From Spirochaetia bacterium UBA2205 (GTDB lineage Bacteria > Spirochaetota > UBA4802 > UB4802), in contig DCUV01000023.1 in NCBI GenBank assembly GCA_002328585.1, forward strand, positions 1 to 52,838: a stretch of DNA of 52,838 bases, read 5' to 3'. How positions within the stretch are numbered: the first letter of the stretch is position 1; every line of letters starts with the position of its first letter. The position numbers were made by a program, and so were the translations under genes. Under the pieces are notes generated by a model. The model searched no databases, had not been told where the DNA came from, and saw only the letters and a program-made list of their open reading frames with translations. Positions 8,510 through 18,600 of the stretch are shown here, piece by piece.

Positions 8510-10633
8510 TTACACCTCATGCTGAATAATTTTTCCCCATTGCATTAAAGCATACACTGCAACAACCCAATGACTGATTTCTTTAAACACAGGTATGCCT
8601 GCATGTATTAATCTCTCTTTCATGTGTTGTGAATACTTGCCTTCAGTACAACAGCAAATAATTGGTTTTTTTTGTAAATCAGAGTGCCTTTTCATTTTTT
8701 CAATGATTGCTTCATCAAGCGGTGTATTTTGAAAAACAAAAAAAGGCATGATGATATCAACACCGTCGTCATTCATAAGCTGCTGCAGTACAAAGTCATA
8801 ATCATCGGAGGTGGCTGAACCAGTCACATCAACAGGATTGTGTACAATGTAAAAAAAGCTGAAATGGTCCCGCATGGTTTTTTTTGTTGCATCTGACAGT
8901 GGCACGAGCACAAGGTTTTTCTGTGGGAAGAGGTCAAGAGCGTTAACCATAGGTCCCGCACCGTTTGAAACCAATGCAACACGGTTGCCTTTTGCAGGTG
9001 GTTGCATGGATAATGCCATACATGCTGCAAAGCATTCATGCAGGCTATCGGTAAGTATTGCACCGGCATCCTGTAACAAGTCATGGTACAGCGTATAGCT
9101 TCCGCCATATGCTCCGGTGTGCGATATCGCGGCCCGTGACGATATGTCACTCCTGCCGGTTTTATACACTACCACCGGTTTGTGTTTTTTTATTGCATGA
9201 GCTATCGCTTCAGCATATTTTTTTCCCTTTTGCAGACCTTCAATATAGCTGCCAATAACACCGGTGCCGGCATCATCCATGAAATACGAAATAAGATCAG
9301 CCTCATCAACATCAACACGGTTGCCGTAACTTACCATTGTATGTAAACCTGTAGTTTGTGCCAGTTCCATAAATGTGACTCCCCATGTGCCGCTCTGAGT
9401 TATGAAGCTGATGGTTCCCCGCTGCGGGCGGGTAAACCTGTCTCTATGGTAAAAGAATGAATCAAACCGTGAGAGTGAGTTAAACACGCCAATGCAATTT
9501 GGCCCAATAATGCGTATATCATAGCATTTTGCTTTTGCTTCAATTTCTTTTTCCAGCTTTTCACGCGTGCCCCCCAGCTCTTTGCCGCCGCCGGAGATAA
9601 TGATTGCATTATGGCAGCCTTTTGCATGCATCTGGTCAAGAATTTCAGGTACCATCTGTAAATCAACCGCGATGATAACGACATCAGGTGATTTTGCAAG
9701 CTCGTTGATTGAATGATGTGCGGTAAGCCCAAGCACCTCTTTTTGATGGGGATTGATGGGATAGATATCTCCATGGAAGCCCCCATTGATAAGCGTATCG
9801 ACAATGACGTTGCCTATTTTATTGGCAACTGTTGAAGCGCCTACAACGGCAACGCTTGCTGGATTAAAAAAAGTATGCAGATGCTGCACAGCAGGTTTTT
9901 CGACAATGAAAGGATCAGGGATGGGTGAATGATAAAAGGTAAATGACGCATCGGCAACAACACAGCTTTTTTCATCAACTATAATTGGATTGCAATCGAT
10001 GGATTGTATATACCGGGCGCCATCGCAAATCAACCTGTTTAAATTCATGAAGCATTGTATCAATGGTTTGCAATCTATTGTTGGAATATTTCTATATCCC
10101 AGCAGAAGAGGATAGCATCGCAATCTGGAAAGCATGGACACCACGTCCTCTTCAGTAACCGGCGCATGGTGAAACACCACATCCTTAAACAGATCAGTAT
10201 AAATGCCACCAGAACCCAGCATGACGGTAGGTCCAAACACAGGGTCATTGGTATAGCCGGCAATCATTTCTATATGGCCATGACATTGTTCTTCAACAAG
10301 TATCCCATTATAGCCTGCTATGTTTTTTTGTTTCATGGAGCTATCGAGCATGGAAAAACATTCTTTTAATTCGTCATAACTTTTAATGCCTGTTATGACA
10401 CCACCAATCTCGGTTTTATGCAGCAATCGTCCGCTTACTTTGCAAACAACAGGGAATGCAAGCGAGGTTGAAGCTTCCTTTAGCTGTGCGATAGTTGTTA
10501 TAAATTTTCCTTTTGGTGTGGGGATGGCATAGTGTGATACTATTTGCTTTGATTCTATTTCAGGCAGGATTACATTGCCTGACGCTATAAGTTCATCATG
10601 CAGCTTTTTAAAATCAAAACAGGCGTTATCCAT
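8510..10633 (-). CDS. ADP-forming acyl-CoA synthetase (NDP-forming, fused subunits)
   Basis: About 707 residues with the ATP-grasp (beta) part first, starting near FPVVCKVSGRLLHKTEIGG, then the CoA-binding part from NPASVAVVGAS and the ligase-CoA part with FITQSGTWG. The phosphorylated histidine lies in SHTGA at about residue 505. The family converts acyl-CoA, ADP and phosphate to acid, CoA and ATP, a substrate-level phosphorylation common in fermenters. I choose ATG 10633, preceded by GAGG and overlapping the cupin gene by eight bases; an upstream in-frame ATG at 10717 lies further inside the cupin gene. Beta-before-alpha order differs from the more usual alpha-beta fusion. One octamer copy lies at 10488. 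Confidence 0.9.
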   Translation of the reverse strand: MDNACFDFKKLHDELIASGNVILPEIESKQIVSHYAIPTPKGKFITTIAQLKEASTSLAFPVVCKVSGRLLHKTEIGGVITGIKSYDELKECFSMLDSSMKQKNIAGYNGILVEEQCHGHIEMIAGYTNDPVFGPTVMLGSGGIYTDLFKDVVFHHAPVTEEDVVSMLSRLRCYPLLLGYRNIPTIDCKPLIQCFMNLNRLICDGARYIQSIDCNPIIVDEKSCVVADASFTFYHSPIPDPFIVEKPAVQHLHTFFNPASVAVVGASTVANKIGNVIVDTLINGGFHGDIYPINPHQKEVLGLTAHHSINELAKSPDVVIIAVDLQMVPEILDQMHAKGCHNAIIISGGGKELGGTREKLEKEIEAKAKCYDIRIIGPNCIGVFNSLSRFDSFFYHRDRFTRPQRGTISFITQSGTWGVTFMELAQTTGLHTMVSYGNRVDVDEADLISYFMDDAGTGVIGSYIEGLQKGKKYAEAIAHAIKKHKPVVVYKTGRSDISSRAAISHTGAYGGSYTLYHDLLQDAGAILTDSLHECFAACMALSMQPPAKGNRVALVSNGAGPMVNALDLFPQKNLVLVPLSDATKKTMRDHFSFFYIVHNPVDVTGSATSDDYDFVLQQLMNDDGVDIIMPFFVFQNTPLDEAIIEKMKRHSDLQKKPIICCCTEGKYSQHMKERLIHAGIPVFKEISHWVVAVYALMQWGKIIQHEV

Positions 10634-11033
10634 TGGATGCCTCGTTTGCATTGTTAGCTTCTTGTGCACTTTTGACAATATACTCTGATGCGATGGCGGG
10701 GATAAAGATGCAGGCAATCATAAGCGGTTCGTTTCCCGTGTTCATTGTTTTATGCTCTGACCCCGGCGGAGCATACAGTGCGGTGCCTGGTTTAATGTCG
10801 TATTCTATGCCTTCAAACCATGCTTTGCCACTACCGGACATGAAGATCATAAGCTCGCCCGATGTATCATGAACATGAAAATCAGTACAGCCGCCGTTTG
10901 GAGCAAGCGTTGACAGGATGAAGGTAAAATTGTTAATTGAGCGGTTTGTATCGGGTGATAGTATCACTTTTAATTCCCGTTCAAATGGCCTGCCAACGGT
11001 GGTACCGTTGATTGTTGAAAAATCTATGAACAT
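10626..11033 (-). CDS. Small cupin-domain protein
   Basis: A 135-residue single-domain cupin. Motif 1 reads FHVHDTSGELMIFMSGSG, motif 2 reads GTALYAPPGSEHKTMNTG, with histidines and a glutamate suited to binding a metal. It is the first gene of the leftward operon, opposite the IclR regulator, with GGAGG about ten bases before its ATG. Such stand-alone cupins in catabolic operons are isomerases, lyases, dioxygenases or ligand sensors. Nothing in the sequence decides which. It overlaps the CoA synthetase gene by eight bases. Confidence 0.8.
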   Translation of the reverse strand: MFIDFSTINGTTVGRPFERELKVILSPDTNRSINNFTFILSTLAPNGGCTDFHVHDTSGELMIFMSGSGKAWFEGIEYDIKPGTALYAPPGSEHKTMNTGNEPLMIACIFIPAIASEYIVKSAQEANNANEASNG

Positions 11034-11193
11034 AATCCATGTACCTCCATCATTACAATGTGTTATGCTGAACCTCCCTGCTATAGGGGGCTTTACTCTT
11101 CATTGACTCATCGACATCGCAAGCTTTTTGCTACCACAATGACCTGCTCAGAATTTAAATTGTAATAAATTCTGAAACCTGTTCTGGATATAG

Positions 11194-11211
11194 TATGGTG
11201 CCATTACCATA
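11194..11211. promoter_or_regulatory. Inverted repeat TATGGT-N6-ACCATA
   Basis: A perfect 6-base inverted repeat with a 6-base spacer, in the divergent gap on the side of the catabolic operon. It could be an operator or chance; only its symmetry and position support it. Confidence 0.3.
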
Positions 11212-11336
11212 GCTTTTAAAGCACTCAACATGCACAAATCTGGTATGCTGCATTATGGACTGTCGCCATGACAGACTTATTGTAGCACCGTAACTTTAGT
11301 TCCAACGAGTACTATATGCTCCGTTGATATTGTGTA

Positions 11337-11357
11337 TTATGCAATATTATTGCATAA
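11337..11357. promoter_or_regulatory. Candidate IclR operator: perfect 9+3+9 inverted repeat
   Basis: TTATGCAAT, three bases, then ATTGCATAA, perfectly symmetric, 118 bases before the regulator's start. A further half-site ATTGCATA occurs at 11443-11450, just upstream of the regulator's ribosome binding site, where binding could give autoregulation. IclR-family proteins bind short inverted repeats in such divergent gaps. The assignment to this IclR is inference. Confidence 0.5.
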
Positions 11358-11474
11358 ATGTCAACAACTTTTTTGGCGAGAGCATAAAAATTGCACAATA
11401 ACCATAAAAAAATTAGTACTTGACACTATAATGTGCATTGTCATTGCATAGTATGAAACATAAGGAGAGAGAAG

Positions 11475-12236
11475 GTGGCACAGTTAATCCAATCATTAGA
11501 ACGGGGCTTACGTATTTTAGAGATACTTGGCAAATCTGATAAACCGCTTTCACTGGGCGAAATAGCGCAATTTTTTGATATCGACAAGTCATCAATTTTT
11601 AGATTATTGAGTACACTGACACAAAATAATTTTGTATATCAGGATGCTGAAACAAAAAAATATATGCTTGGTTTCAAGATTATGGAGCTTTCAGGTGCGT
11701 TTGGCGAGCAAACAAAAATTGAAACGTTTTTACGGCCTGCTTTAAAATCTGTATGCGACAAAACCAGACAGAATACTCATCTTGCAATATTACATGGGCA
11801 GGAGGTGGTATTCATTGCTGTTGAACAGCCGCGCAATGGGATAAGCATGCACATATCAGTTGGCACCCGCGAACCTGCGCATGCCACTGCTTTAGGAAAG
11901 GTGCTGATTGCTTTTGCACAAAAAAATGAGCAGGAATTACTATTACAGGGTATATCGTTTACACACTATACTCCCCATACAATAGTTGATGGTGATGAAT
12001 ACCGTAACCACCTAACATCAATTATTCAAAACAAATATGCGGTTGATGATGAAGAATACCGATTGGGTGTTGTGTGTATTGCAGCACCGGTGTTCAACCA
12101 CCGTGGCGAGGTTGAATACTCAATAGGGATATCCGGACCAAAAGATCAGATAAGCCCGCATATTGCTGATTACATCACTGTTGTTCAGGATGCCGGAGCG
12201 GAATGCTCACGATTACTGGGTATGTCTTTCCGGTAA
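11475..12236 (+). CDS. IclR-family transcriptional regulator
   Basis: A 253-residue regulator. An N-terminal winged helix-turn-helix (SLERGLRILEILGKSDKPLSLGEIA through FRLLSTLTQNNFV, residues about 5-55) is followed by the IclR effector domain, with the linker motif REPAHATALGKVLIA. It starts at GTG 11475 with AGGAG seven bases upstream; no ATG fits. It is divergent from the cupin-CoA synthetase-BKACE operon and most likely controls it in response to a small carboxylic acid or sugar-acid intermediate, as is usual for the family. A perfect inverted repeat upstream is the candidate operator. Confidence 0.92.
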   Translation: MAQLIQSLERGLRILEILGKSDKPLSLGEIAQFFDIDKSSIFRLLSTLTQNNFVYQDAETKKYMLGFKIMELSGAFGEQTKIETFLRPALKSVCDKTRQNTHLAILHGQEVVFIAVEQPRNGISMHISVGTREPAHATALGKVLIAFAQKNEQELLLQGISFTHYTPHTIVDGDEYRNHLTSIIQNKYAVDDEEYRLGVVCIAAPVFNHRGEVEYSIGISGPKDQISPHIADYITVVQDAGAECSRLLGMSFR

Positions 12237-12239
12237 CTA

Positions 12240-12692
12240 TCACTCATATTCAAAATACCAGTATGCACCTTCTTTTACAAAGATTAATGTCATACCATTG
12301 TAAACGGTAACCGTTGCCTGTGCATTGTTTATTGTTATATCAACAACAGGTTGCTGCAATGCCTGCAAAATGACATCATCACCTTCTATTGATGCAATTG
12401 TTTTTTGCAAGCTCAGGTATTGCGGTATGGTTAGATTTTTTAAACTGGTGGCACTTATCCGGTAGTGTTTTGCGAAGGAAGACAGTTGCGATTGATTCAT
12501 TGCACCTATGAGCTGTATTGCGTTTTGTATGCGTTTTTTACTGTTTGTAGAAAGCAGTTGCGCAACCTTTGCCATGTCGCCACTGATGTATGAATTAGAT
12601 AGTTGTTGCAATGCCTGCTGAGGTGTAAGTGGTTTTGATGTGCCGCAGGCAACAATGAAAGGAATGAGCAGTAAATTTATCAATATACGCAT
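12240..12692 (-). CDS. Hypothetical lipoprotein
   Basis: A 150-residue protein with a short hydrophobic N terminus ending in a lipobox-like IVAC, so it is probably lipidated at cysteine 16. The mature part is helical and glutamine-rich (LTPQQALQQLSNSYISGD) and ends with a beta-rich stretch (ATVTVYNGMTLIFVKEGAYWYFEYE), resembling the small NTF2-like or DUF4878-type lipoproteins. No function is recognised. The start has AGGAGA upstream and overlaps the end of panC by 13 bases, so the two are probably one transcript. It converges with the IclR gene with only three bases between the stops. Confidence 0.75.
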   Translation of the reverse strand: MRILINLLLIPFIVACGTSKPLTPQQALQQLSNSYISGDMAKVAQLLSTNSKKRIQNAIQLIGAMNQSQLSSFAKHYRISATSLKNLTIPQYLSLQKTIASIEGDDVILQALQQPVVDITINNAQATVTVYNGMTLIFVKEGAYWYFEYE

Positions 12693-13549
12693 GTAAATGA
12701 ATCTCCTATCTTTTCTACTATCATATTATCAATAAGACGTGTTGTTCCAAAGAATGCTGCTACAGCAATCACCGATTTATCTTTTAAAGAGTCAACAGGT
12801 TGCAATGTTTCATAATCAACTATCGAAATATAATCAATCTTTTTTGGTTTACCTGCTGCAATAATGTCGGTCATAGCTGGTATGATTGTGTTAGCCTGTA
12901 TAATACCGTGCTGAATGAGCTCTTCAGCTTTTTTCAATGATTGGTACATACAGGTTGCATTGGTTCGGTCATCCCCTTTTAAATGAACATTCCGCGAGCT
13001 CATTGCAAGCCCATCGCTTTCGCGGATAATGGGTGCAACAATAATGGCAAGTGGAAAATTTAAGTCCTTTACCATTTTCTGAATAATGACGGCTTGCTGA
13101 ATGTCCTTTTGACCAAACACCGAAACATCCGGTTGTACTATGTTAAAGAGCTTTGCAACAACGGTTAAAACACCTCTGAAATGGCCGGGGCGGGCTGACC
13201 CACACAAAAAGCTGGTCATCATTTCAATATCTATATAGGTAAGCCTATTTTGATACATCTCGCTATCATCAGGAAGAAATATCAAATCAACACCAGCCTC
13301 TTTTGCCAGTGCAAAGTCCCGGTCATAGTTACGCGGATAGGTATCATAGTCCCTGGGGTCGTTAAATTGCATTTTGTTAACAAAGATACTCATAACCTGA
13401 AAATCCGTGTGCTGTTTGCAAATGTGTATAAGGCTCAGATGTCCCTGATGTAAATAGCCCATGGTTGCAACAAACCCAATCCTTTTATTGTTGGTGCGCT
13501 CCTTTTTTATTGCATCGTGCATTGCATCAATGGTATGGATAATTTCCAT
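12680..13549 (-). CDS. panC: Pantoate--beta-alanine ligase
   Basis: A 289-residue pantothenate synthetase, catalysing ATP-dependent joining of pantoate and beta-alanine in the last step of pantothenate (vitamin B5 and CoA precursor) synthesis. Motifs: FVATMGYLHQGHLSL with the HxGH nucleotide-binding site, IFVNKMQFNDPRDYDTYPR, GHFRGVLTVVAKLFNIVQPD, FGQKDIQQ and SDGLAMSSRN. Length is normal for the family. IFVNKMQF replaces the more usual IFVNPTQF, a small oddity near the pantoate site. It starts 13 bases after the methyltransferase stop. No panB or panD is visible nearby. Confidence 0.96.
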   Translation of the reverse strand: MEIIHTIDAMHDAIKKERTNNKRIGFVATMGYLHQGHLSLIHICKQHTDFQVMSIFVNKMQFNDPRDYDTYPRNYDRDFALAKEAGVDLIFLPDDSEMYQNRLTYIDIEMMTSFLCGSARPGHFRGVLTVVAKLFNIVQPDVSVFGQKDIQQAVIIQKMVKDLNFPLAIIVAPIIRESDGLAMSSRNVHLKGDDRTNATCMYQSLKKAEELIQHGIIQANTIIPAMTDIIAAGKPKKIDYISIVDYETLQPVDSLKDKSVIAVAAFFGTTRLIDNMIVEKIGDSFTCVY

Positions 13550-13561
13550 GATTGTTTTACC

Positions 13562-14431
13562 TCAACAATTAAATGTATGTTTTTGCTTTTTTGCAGCAAT
13601 GAGCATCATATCACCCAGATACAATTTTTTTGCCAATCCATCGGCAACGGTTCTAATCGTGCTGCCTGCTTTGCCAATACCGCTGCCATAGGTAGCAAAC
13701 CGTGTAATGGTAAAGCCCTTTAATTGCAACAATTTTGCAAGCGTTGCATACGAAAAAAAGTAAAGGTGATGAGGGAAATTATAGTATCGCCACCGCTTAC
13801 CAAACAAAATGCGGGGCGACCATATACTGCTGCGGCAGGTTGAAATATACAACAAGCCATCATCATGCAGCAATGAAAAAATTTTTTCAAGGAATCTATC
13901 GGGGTAATGGAGATGCTCAATAGTTGCCCATAAGGTAATCAGGTGGTAGGTGTTGGTAAAATTGAATGTTAAAAAGTCATCACAATAGGCATCCACATGG
14001 AGCTTTGTGGTTGCGTAATTGATGCAGTCAGGTGCAATATCAATGCCACTGGATTTCCAGCCGCGTTTTGCCATATAATCAACAAAATAGCCTGCAGCAC
14101 ATCCTATATCCAGCGCATACCGTGTATCAGGCAATGTTGATTCAAATTCATAAAAGTTTAAATCGGCCAGGTTTAATGCAAGCAGTCGCAAAACCTCGGT
14201 TTGCATAGCTTTTGAAAAATAATCGCTGTAGCCGCGGTCAGTACGTTTATCAAAATACCCTTTGTAATACTGTGGCATATCGTTGTAAAAAGGGCGGGGA
14301 TTTACAAATTCAAGGCCGCAATGTTTACAGCGCACCAGTGTAAATACCTCATCGTCGCCCCATGGTTTTGAAAAACGCAACGTGGTGTCAAAGCTTTTGC
14401 AAATGATACAGGGAACATGTTCATAGTTCAT
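13562..14431 (-). CDS. Class I SAM-dependent methyltransferase with N-terminal zinc ribbon
   Basis: A 289-residue protein. An N-terminal CIIC...CKHC pair forms a small zinc ribbon (about residues 8-38), followed by a Rossmann methyltransferase fold with ALDIGCAAGYFVDYMAKRGW as motif I and the acidic IDIAPD after strand 2. The architecture matches small-molecule or sugar C-methyltransferase-like proteins, often in polysaccharide or cofactor clusters. The substrate is not identifiable. It is probably the first gene of a short operon with panC and the lipoprotein. No strong ribosome binding site is seen before the ATG. Confidence 0.83.
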   Translation of the reverse strand: MNYEHVPCIICKSFDTTLRFSKPWGDDEVFTLVRCKHCGLEFVNPRPFYNDMPQYYKGYFDKRTDRGYSDYFSKAMQTEVLRLLALNLADLNFYEFESTLPDTRYALDIGCAAGYFVDYMAKRGWKSSGIDIAPDCINYATTKLHVDAYCDDFLTFNFTNTYHLITLWATIEHLHYPDRFLEKIFSLLHDDGLLYISTCRSSIWSPRILFGKRWRYYNFPHHLYFFSYATLAKLLQLKGFTITRFATYGSGIGKAGSTIRTVADGLAKKLYLGDMMLIAAKKQKHTFNC

Positions 14432-14638
14432 GGATTAAGCATCACAAAAAAATACAGGGTATTGCAACAACTTTTTTTGTGCGATAGTTACTGTAAATGA
14501 ATTTTATTGAAAAATAAAAAAAACTTTGATTTTTAAACCATGTTCTGTTATTCTTGTCATAAACATCAGCATAAAGTAGATACTCGATGCTGTATATATT
14601 TTTTTACATCAGCACATTTTATAAACACTATACATGCC

Positions 14639-15679
14639 ATGAAGATATCAAACAAGATCATCATGATTACTCAAAACAGCAATCTTTCCAATGCAGTAAA
14701 AGATTTTTGCTTCAAGAATCATTTTGACATTGAAACTGCTGCAGAGCTACATTCCCTTGATTTTATTATTAATGAAATGGAAAAAACAAAATCAACAGCA
14801 TTTTTAAGAGCGGCTCTTCATGCATTTATCCGAAAAGAAAGTATTCCGTTTTTTATTGTGACTGATTATCCAGTAGTAGCAACTTCACAACATGATGTTA
14901 ATGTTCAGAAGATTTTTAAAACAATGCTCATATCCTTTATGATTATTGCGCAGGGCAGCGGACTGACAAATATAAAAGGTAATTTTTTTATCAATGTTAC
15001 CGGTGGTGATATAAAAGCATTAAAAGATACTATTATTCATCCGGAAAAACTTATTGCATTGATAAAAGTAAGCGATCAAAAGGTAAACGCAATAATGCAT
15101 CAATACGCTGATCAAAAGGCATTCCATTCTTTATTTTATATAAAGCCAGTAGTATATAAAACAAATGAAGAAATATTACATGAGCTATCTACCTATGTTG
15201 AAGCCATACATAAGCGTCATACTCTCATTGAAAAGCTGATTGAAAAACAAGCACAGGTGCAGAGCAAAAACAAAGATGCCGCAAAAGTTCTTGTTAAAAT
15301 AAGTAAAGATAAGATAGCCCTTGACCGGGAGGTAGTTATAACTCGTGATAAAACCTATCAAAAATATGAAGAAAACCATATCTATGTCATTGGTGATTGG
15401 TCAAATTTCAACAGCCGTAAGGTTGCCGGTAAAGTGATAACAGCAATAAAAGATGGATTTGCTGATTGGAAACCTGGCATTGAAGATCAGGTTTGCCTTC
15501 ACCTTGAAGAAGCAGTGGTTGATCATACTACTGCCGCAACTCTGGCACAGATTATCTTTAATGACCTGAAAGCGTATAGCAATATAAAAATATACTGCCA
15601 TGAACCCAATTACAAAATACTGGAATCTGCTGATGGATTTTCCATGATAAGAAAACTGGTGTTTATACAGAAAGCTTAG
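14639..15679 (+). CDS. Conserved-looking hypothetical protein, possible receiver/STAS-like
   Basis: I do not recognise this protein of about 346 residues. The N terminus (KIIMITQNSNLSNAVKDF, then SLDFIINEMEK) has a rhythm like a degenerate response-regulator receiver domain. Residues 180-260 are charged and helical. The C-terminal stretch from HIYVIGDWSNF to SMIRKLVF, with VCLHLEEAVVDHTTAATLAQIIF, is compatible with a STAS-like fold. Both are structural impressions, not matches. I prefer ATG 14639 (MKISNKIIMI) to the upstream ATG at 14540, whose extra 33 residues look non-coding. An octamer copy sits upstream at 14481. It converges with dnaE, overlapping by four bases. Confidence 0.65.
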   Translation: MKISNKIIMITQNSNLSNAVKDFCFKNHFDIETAAELHSLDFIINEMEKTKSTAFLRAALHAFIRKESIPFFIVTDYPVVATSQHDVNVQKIFKTMLISFMIIAQGSGLTNIKGNFFINVTGGDIKALKDTIIHPEKLIALIKVSDQKVNAIMHQYADQKAFHSLFYIKPVVYKTNEEILHELSTYVEAIHKRHTLIEKLIEKQAQVQSKNKDAAKVLVKISKDKIALDREVVITRDKTYQKYEENHIYVIGDWSNFNSRKVAGKVITAIKDGFADWKPGIEDQVCLHLEEAVVDHTTAATLAQIIFNDLKAYSNIKIYCHEPNYKILESADGFSMIRKLVFIQKA

Positions 15680-18600
15680 CAACCAATTGAGTAGGTTATG
15701 CCATCTTTCCCAACAATGGCAGTTAATCCATCCATAAGCTTTTTATCTGGTTTTATGTGATACAGAGGATTAGCTTTAATGATATTTTCATTTCCGTTTG
15801 GAAGACGTACATGGAAATATACCGGCTTATTTCCCTGAAAACGCTGTAATAATTTTTTTATTTTTTCAAGTAATTCTGTATTTGTTCCTATTGGATTAAT
15901 AATGATATGCAATTCGCTTATCTGGGTAAGTTGAAATTGGGTAAATTGAAAAATTTTCTGTGCAATCATCCTGGAGGGCTTTTCATTTTCTATTTCAACG
16001 GTACCGGTGATGACAACAGGTTCCTGGGATGTTATTAATGTTTCATATTCTGATAATGTTTGTGGCATAAGGAGCACCTGCAAACTGCCTGTTAAATCTT
16101 CAATTGCAGCCTGAGCAAACTTATTCCCCTTCTGGCTTTGCTTTATCTGCACGTTGTTTAATATACCTACCAGTGTAATGGGACTGCCATTAACATTATT
16201 TTCCAGATCTTTTATGGGAGTGCATGCAAATTTTTCTATATCTTTTGCATAACGGCTCAAGGGGTGAGCGCTAACATAAATTCCCAGCACTTCCTTTTCA
16301 TATTGCAGCTTAACATTTTCAGTCCAATCAGCAGTGGGAGCAGGTTCAATATTGATACGTGAAAATTGCTTGTCAGACGCTCCAAATAAATCACCCTGAC
16401 CGGTTGATATATCCTGTTGCATATTCCGTGCTTTTTCAAGCATGACATCAACTGATGCAAAAAGTTCCCCTCTGTTTGGATATACAGGATCAAAAGCTCC
16501 TGCCTTAATGAGCGATTCTATAACACCTTTGTTAACGGTCATAAGATCTATGTGAGTAAAAAACTGCGTTAAATCATGAAAGCTGTCCACTTTCTCCCTT
16601 GCTTCAATAATTGATTCAATAGCTTTGTCGCCAACACCTTTAATAGAGATAAGTCCATACCGTATCGCTTTACCCTCAATTGAGAAATCTCTATAGCTAT
16701 GATTTATATCGGGTGGTAACACCGCTATCCCTTTAGCTTTGCAATCCGTGTAATACTTTGCAATGTTATCGATGTTGTCCACCTGAGCTGTCAAAAGGGC
16801 TGTCATAAATTCTAATGGATAGTGTGCTTTAAGATATGCGGTTTGATATGAAACTAAAGCATAAGCTGCAGAATGTGATTTATTAAATCCATAGCGGCCA
16901 AACGTTCGCATCAAATCGTACATGGTACGGGCAACTGATTCATCAATCTTTTTTTGCTTTGCACCCTGAACAAATTTATCCTCCATTGCATCAATGATAT
17001 CCATCTTCTTTTTGCTCATGGCTTTCCTCAGTTTATCAGCATCGGGTAAAGTAAAGCCTCCCATTACCTGCGATATGAGCATGACCTGTTCCTGATAAAC
17101 AATAACACCCATGGTATCCTTTAAAATTGGTTCCAGTGAAGAATGCAAATATTCTACTTTTTTGGGATTACGCTTGCGTTCAATAAATTCTTCAACCATC
17201 CCCGAATCAAGAGGTCCCGGGCGATATAATGCAACAATAGCAATGATGTCATCAAAGTTAGTTGGGCCCAATTTAAGGAGAATATTTTGCATGCCGCTAC
17301 TTTCAAGCTGGAATACACCCATTGTATCGGCTTTCTGTAAAAGCTTATATGTTTTTGCATCATCAAGAGGGATAGCTGCTATATCGATAGCAATGTTTTT
17401 ATGTTTTTTAATAAGCTTTATACAGGTATCAATGATGGTGAGATTGGCTAATCCTAAAAAATCCATCTTTACCAGCCCAGCCTTTTCCAGACTTACCTTT
17501 TCATATTGTGATGAAATGCTTCCATCTTTGGGATCTCTGTATAATGGCACGTGCTCCATCAACGGCTCACGTGAAATGACAACCCCTGCTGCATGTTTTC
17601 CTGCAGAGCGTGTAAGCCCCTCTACCTTCTTTGCAATAGTGATGAGCTGCTTGCCGGTATCATTTGTTTTGTATAATTGTTTCAACTCATCCGAAGCCTG
17701 CAATGCCTCTTCAAGATCCTCGTGGCGTATCAATTTTGTAAGGGCATTAACCTGCTGTAATGGTATCTCAAGGGCACGAGCAACATCGCGGATAGCACCT
17801 TTTGATTTCATCTTGTTAAAAGTAATAATCTGGCTTACATGGTCTTCGCCATATTTTTGTTTTACATAGTCTATGACTTCGTCACGGCGCAACGCACAAA
17901 AGTCAATATCCATATCAGGCATTTCATTGCGCTCGGGATTTAAAAATCGTTCAAAGAGCAGGTTGTATTTCATAGGATCAAGCTCGGTAATCTCCAGACA
18001 GTATGACACCATTGAACCTGCGGCAGAACCTCGCCCCGGTCCAACCGGTATTCCATGCTGCTTCGCAAATTGTATAAAATCCCACACAACAAGGAAGTAT
18101 CCGGAAAACTGCATTCGTTGTATAACCGATAGTTCATATTCAATACGGTTCTTTACATGATCAGGAACTATCGCCCCAAACCTTTTTTGTGCCCCTGTAT
18201 TAACAAGCTCTGTAAGATAACTATCTTTAGTGTAACCTTCTGGAACCTCAAAATTTGGCAGGATAGCATTCCCCAACGGTATCTGGCAGTCGATCATCTC
18301 GGCAATTTTGACAGTGTTGTACAGTGCATCAGGGTAATCCTCAAAAATGGTTTCCATTTGTCCGGGAGTTTTTAGATAAAATTCAGCATTGGGGAAACGC
18401 ATCCGCTTTTGATCGTTCAGGCTTTTTCCAGTTTGTATGCAGAGTAAAACGTCATGGTAGTATGCATCGTCTTTATTGAGATAGTGGGCATCATTGGTGG
18501 CTATAAGCCCAACATTGAGTTGAGCAGCCATTTTAATAAGCTCTTCGTTAACCTTTTTTTGTTCTTTCAGATTATGATCCTGCAGTTCAAGGAAAAATTT

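Larger units (their letters stand above)
11034..11474. promoter_or_regulatory. Divergent control region between the catabolic operon and iclR
   Basis: This 441-base gap separates two divergent genes, so it should hold both promoters. A TTGACA box lies at 11420-11425 toward the IclR gene, but no convincing -10 follows at the right distance. Inverted repeats are listed as separate entries. A further short repeat, CTGTC, five bases, GACAG, lies at 11260-11274. I see no coding frame or terminator in the gap. Confidence 0.5.

Noticed and set aside
9400..9804. A 134-codon minus-strand frame
   Set aside because: It is in another frame of the same strand as the ADP-forming CoA synthetase, which is conserved through this region.
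11420..11425. TTGACA box before the IclR gene as a full promoter
   Set aside because: The sequence 17 bases on is ATTGCA, a poor -10, so I note it only within the control region.
17111..17869. A 252-codon open frame on the plus strand
   Set aside because: It lies entirely antisense to dnaE, whose protein is full length and conserved; the serine- and arginine-rich product matches a codon-bias shadow.
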